A stretch of 64,000 nt of DNA from NCBI RefSeq assembly GCF_019801605.1, contig NZ_JAHVIT010000002.1, positions 682,001 to 746,000 on the forward strand, in the 5' to 3' direction. Under the pieces are notes generated by a model, which was not told the DNA's origin, made no database searches, and worked only from the letters and a program-made list of their open reading frames with translations. Source of the stretch: Maritimibacter alkaliphilus (GTDB lineage: Bacteria > Pseudomonadota > Alphaproteobacteria > Rhodobacterales > Rhodobacteraceae). Below are positions 62,523-64,000 of the stretch, one piece after another. Each line of letters opens with the position of its first letter. Position 1 is the stretch's first letter. A program made the translations under genes and the position numbers.

Positions 62523-63239
62523 TCAGATCGCAACCGGCTCTGCCAGCCTGTCCCTCAACAATCCAGCCAGGCAGGCCACGTCCCCTCCATGGGCGGCCCC
62601 CTCCCGGCGTGTGGCCTCCAACCGCTCCAGCACCCGCAACAGCGCCACGTCCTGAGCGCCGCGCGCCACGCCGAGCAGGAACTGTCGGGCATAGTCGACC
62701 ACTTCGACCGGCGCGCCGGGCGCCAGCATCCCGGCCAGGTGGGCCATGTCGTCCCGATAGGCGATCGGATCCGGCTCTACCCGGTCCGAGAGCACTTCGC
62801 GCGGGCCGCGTGGATGAAACTCGGGTGGGAGGTGGCGCAGGATGGCATCCTGAAACGCCATGACACTCACCAAGGGCTTGGACAGGAACCCGTCGGCCCC
62901 CGCCGCGAGAGCCCTGTCGTGCAACTGGTCCTCCCCGCTGGTGGCAAGGATGACAGCGATCCGGGGTCGGGCGTCGGCCAGCGTGGCGATCAGGTCAAGG
63001 CCGGTGCCGTCCGGAAGCCCGAGGTCGATCACGATGACAGAGGGCCGGTAGACCCGCAGGTGACGTTCCGCGGCCGACAGGGAATCCGCTCGGCGTATCC
63101 GGGCTCCGGACCGCAGGCAGAGCAGTCGCATGGCATCGCTGGCATAGCGGCTGTCCTCGACCACCAGAACCGTGAGGCCCAGAAGCGGGCGGTCCCCGGT
63201 GGGGGCCGGCCGGCCGGACTGTCGCTCTACGTCATTCAT
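62523..63239 (-). CDS. response regulator with an N-terminal receiver domain
   Basis: 238 aa. Receiver domain at about residues 20-140: TVLVVEDSRYASD with the acidic pair, VIVIDLGLPDG with the phospho-acceptor Asp, ILATSGEDQ with Thr/Ser, and FLSKPL with the conserved Lys. Residues 150-238 hold no DNA-binding HTH that I can recognise; Arg-rich helices could be an output or dimerisation region. ATG 63239 has GGGAGAC upstream. No histidine kinase is adjacent, so its partner is unknown. Confidence 0.85.
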   Translation of the reverse strand: MNDVERQSGRPAPTGDRPLLGLTVLVVEDSRYASDAMRLLCLRSGARIRRADSLSAAERHLRVYRPSVIVIDLGLPDGTGLDLIATLADARPRIAVILATSGEDQLHDRALAAGADGFLSKPLVSVMAFQDAILRHLPPEFHPRGPREVLSDRVEPDPIAYRDDMAHLAGMLAPGAPVEVVDYARQFLLGVARGAQDVALLRVLERLEATRREGAAHGGDVACLAGLLRDRLAEPVAI

Positions 63240-63457
63240 CGCCTGTCTCCCTCGATGGCCCGTTCCCGCCGACCGCACGCATCCCCAAACGTCTGCCCGG
63301 CGCGTTCCGGCCCCTGAAGGGTAGCGATCCTCGGCTAATGAAAGCTTAAGCCATCTACGGGGGGCGACGCCGTCGCAGACCCGTCCCTGCGCGGACCTGT
63401 CGCTTGCGTGGCCAGACGCAGCCGCGCATAAGGATCGAAAGGAAGAGGAGAGAGATC

Positions 63458-63862
63458 ATGATCGGTCGCCTGAATCACGTCGCCATCGCCGTGCCCGACC
63501 TCGAGGCCGCGGCGGCACAGTACCGCGATACCCTCGGCGCAGAGGTCGGCGCGCCGCAGGATGAACCCGATCACGGCGTCACCGTGGTCTTTATCGACCT
63601 GCCGAACACCAAGATCGAGCTGCTCTACCCGCTTGGCGACGCCAGCCCGATCCAGGGGTTCCTCGACAAGAACCCCGCCGGTGGCATCCACCACATCTGC
63701 TACGAGGTCGAGGACATCCTCGCGGCCCGGGACCAGCTCAAGGAAGCCGGCGCGCGGGTCCTCGGCACGGGCGAGCCCAAGATCGGCGCCCATGGCAAGC
63801 CGGTGCTCTTCCTGCATCCTAAGGACTTCAACGGCTGCCTCGTCGAGCTGGAACAGGTCTGA
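63458..63862 (+). CDS. mce: methylmalonyl-CoA epimerase
   Basis: 134 aa, VOC fold. Interconverts the two epimers of methylmalonyl-CoA in propionate metabolism. Seen: IGRLNHVAIAVPDLEAA with the first metal His, the DHGVTVVFI segment, IHHICYEVEDI with the second His, and FLHPKDFNGCLVELEQV with the catalytic/metal Glu. Start ATG 63458 has a strong GGAAGAGGAGAG. Next to it is a DUF1467 gene, a usual neighbour in alphaproteobacteria. Confidence 0.94.
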   Translation: MIGRLNHVAIAVPDLEAAAAQYRDTLGAEVGAPQDEPDHGVTVVFIDLPNTKIELLYPLGDASPIQGFLDKNPAGGIHHICYEVEDILAARDQLKEAGARVLGTGEPKIGAHGKPVLFLHPKDFNGCLVELEQV

Positions 63863-63865
63863 TCC

Positions 63866-64000
63866 ATGGCGATCACCTCTGCCCTCGTGCTCTTCGCGGT
63901 GATCTGGTTCCTCACCCTGCTGGTGGTCGTGCCGATCAAGCTCAAGACCCAGCAGGACGTGGGCAAGGTCACGCCGGGCACCCAGTCCGGCGCGCCCGAG
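63866..64000 (+). CDS. DUF1467 family membrane protein, truncated by the window edge
   Basis: The first 45 residues are present, starting with ATG 63866, 3 bp after the mce stop. Seen: ITSALVLFAVIWFLTLLVVV as the first membrane helix, then PIKLKTQQDVGKVTPGTQSG, which matches the family opening. The 3' part lies outside the window. Function unknown; it probably shares the mce transcript. Confidence 0.8.
   Translation, partial: MAITSALVLFAVIWFLTLLVVVPIKLKTQQDVGKVTPGTQSGAPE

Noticed and set aside
62345-62533. 62-codon ORF between the tandem repeat and the response-regulator gene
   Set aside because: Low-complexity Arg/Gly/Ala frame, no start signal and no recognisable family.

Overview
The window reads as chromosome of a Rhodobacteraceae (Roseobacter-lineage) alphaproteobacterium. 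It is GC-rich, and its housekeeping clusters have an order common in that family: folK-rpoZ-rsh-DUF2062-pdxJ, acpS-lepB-rnc-EamA-era-DUF1491-rpsD, and def-def-def-fmt. DUF1489, DUF1491 and DUF1467 proteins, a class II NrdJ ribonucleotide reductase and homospermidine synthase fit the same assignment. These are judgements from the translations; no search was run.

Layout. 1-7.5 kb is backbone: an aromatic-ring FAD monooxygenase cut by the left edge, a Hint-domain protein, DUF808, a Gfo/Idh/MocA oxidoreductase and a DUF1326-DUF2182 pair behind a 21-bp palindromic operator. About 7.6-29.3 kb is an accessory island with lower GC. 29.4-64 kb is backbone again and mostly ordinary.

The island has three modules. 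(1) 8.1-12.6 kb: a three-gene operon of a small membrane-anchored protein, a 514-aa protein distantly like DUF6361, and a 787-aa protein with two PLD-type HxK motifs. The last two overlap by ATGA. I recognise no characterised system in it and regard it as a candidate antiphage system. (2) 12.8-19 kb: a Tn7-like core tnsA-tnsB-tnsC-tniQ/tnsD with ATGA overlaps throughout. The tnsD-type gene is split by a frameshift inside a CACAC run. Two GGTCA/TGACC inverted repeats lie upstream of tnsA, next to a small Cro/C1-type regulator. (3) 19.3-28.9 kb: a metallophosphoesterase and an odd type I restriction-modification operon. The operon reads hsdM1-hsdM2-hsdS-(32-codon ORF)-hsdR-HEPN/zinc-ribbon gene. 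It has two different full-length M subunits, an HNH and 'GSV' extension fused to HsdR, and a terminal HEPN protein carrying an R-x4-H RNase motif. Nearly every junction overlaps.

Backbone points of note: three tandem peptide deformylase paralogues, the third lacking the metal-binding Cys and catalytic Glu; a UdgX/DUF4130 uracil-DNA glycosylase overlapping a radical-SAM DNA repair-type gene; a hisC-tyrA-extensin-like operon joined by ATGA overlaps; and thirteen perfect copies of an 8-bp unit, CTAGGTCT, between wrbA and a response-regulator gene. I saw no rRNA, tRNA or CRISPR array.
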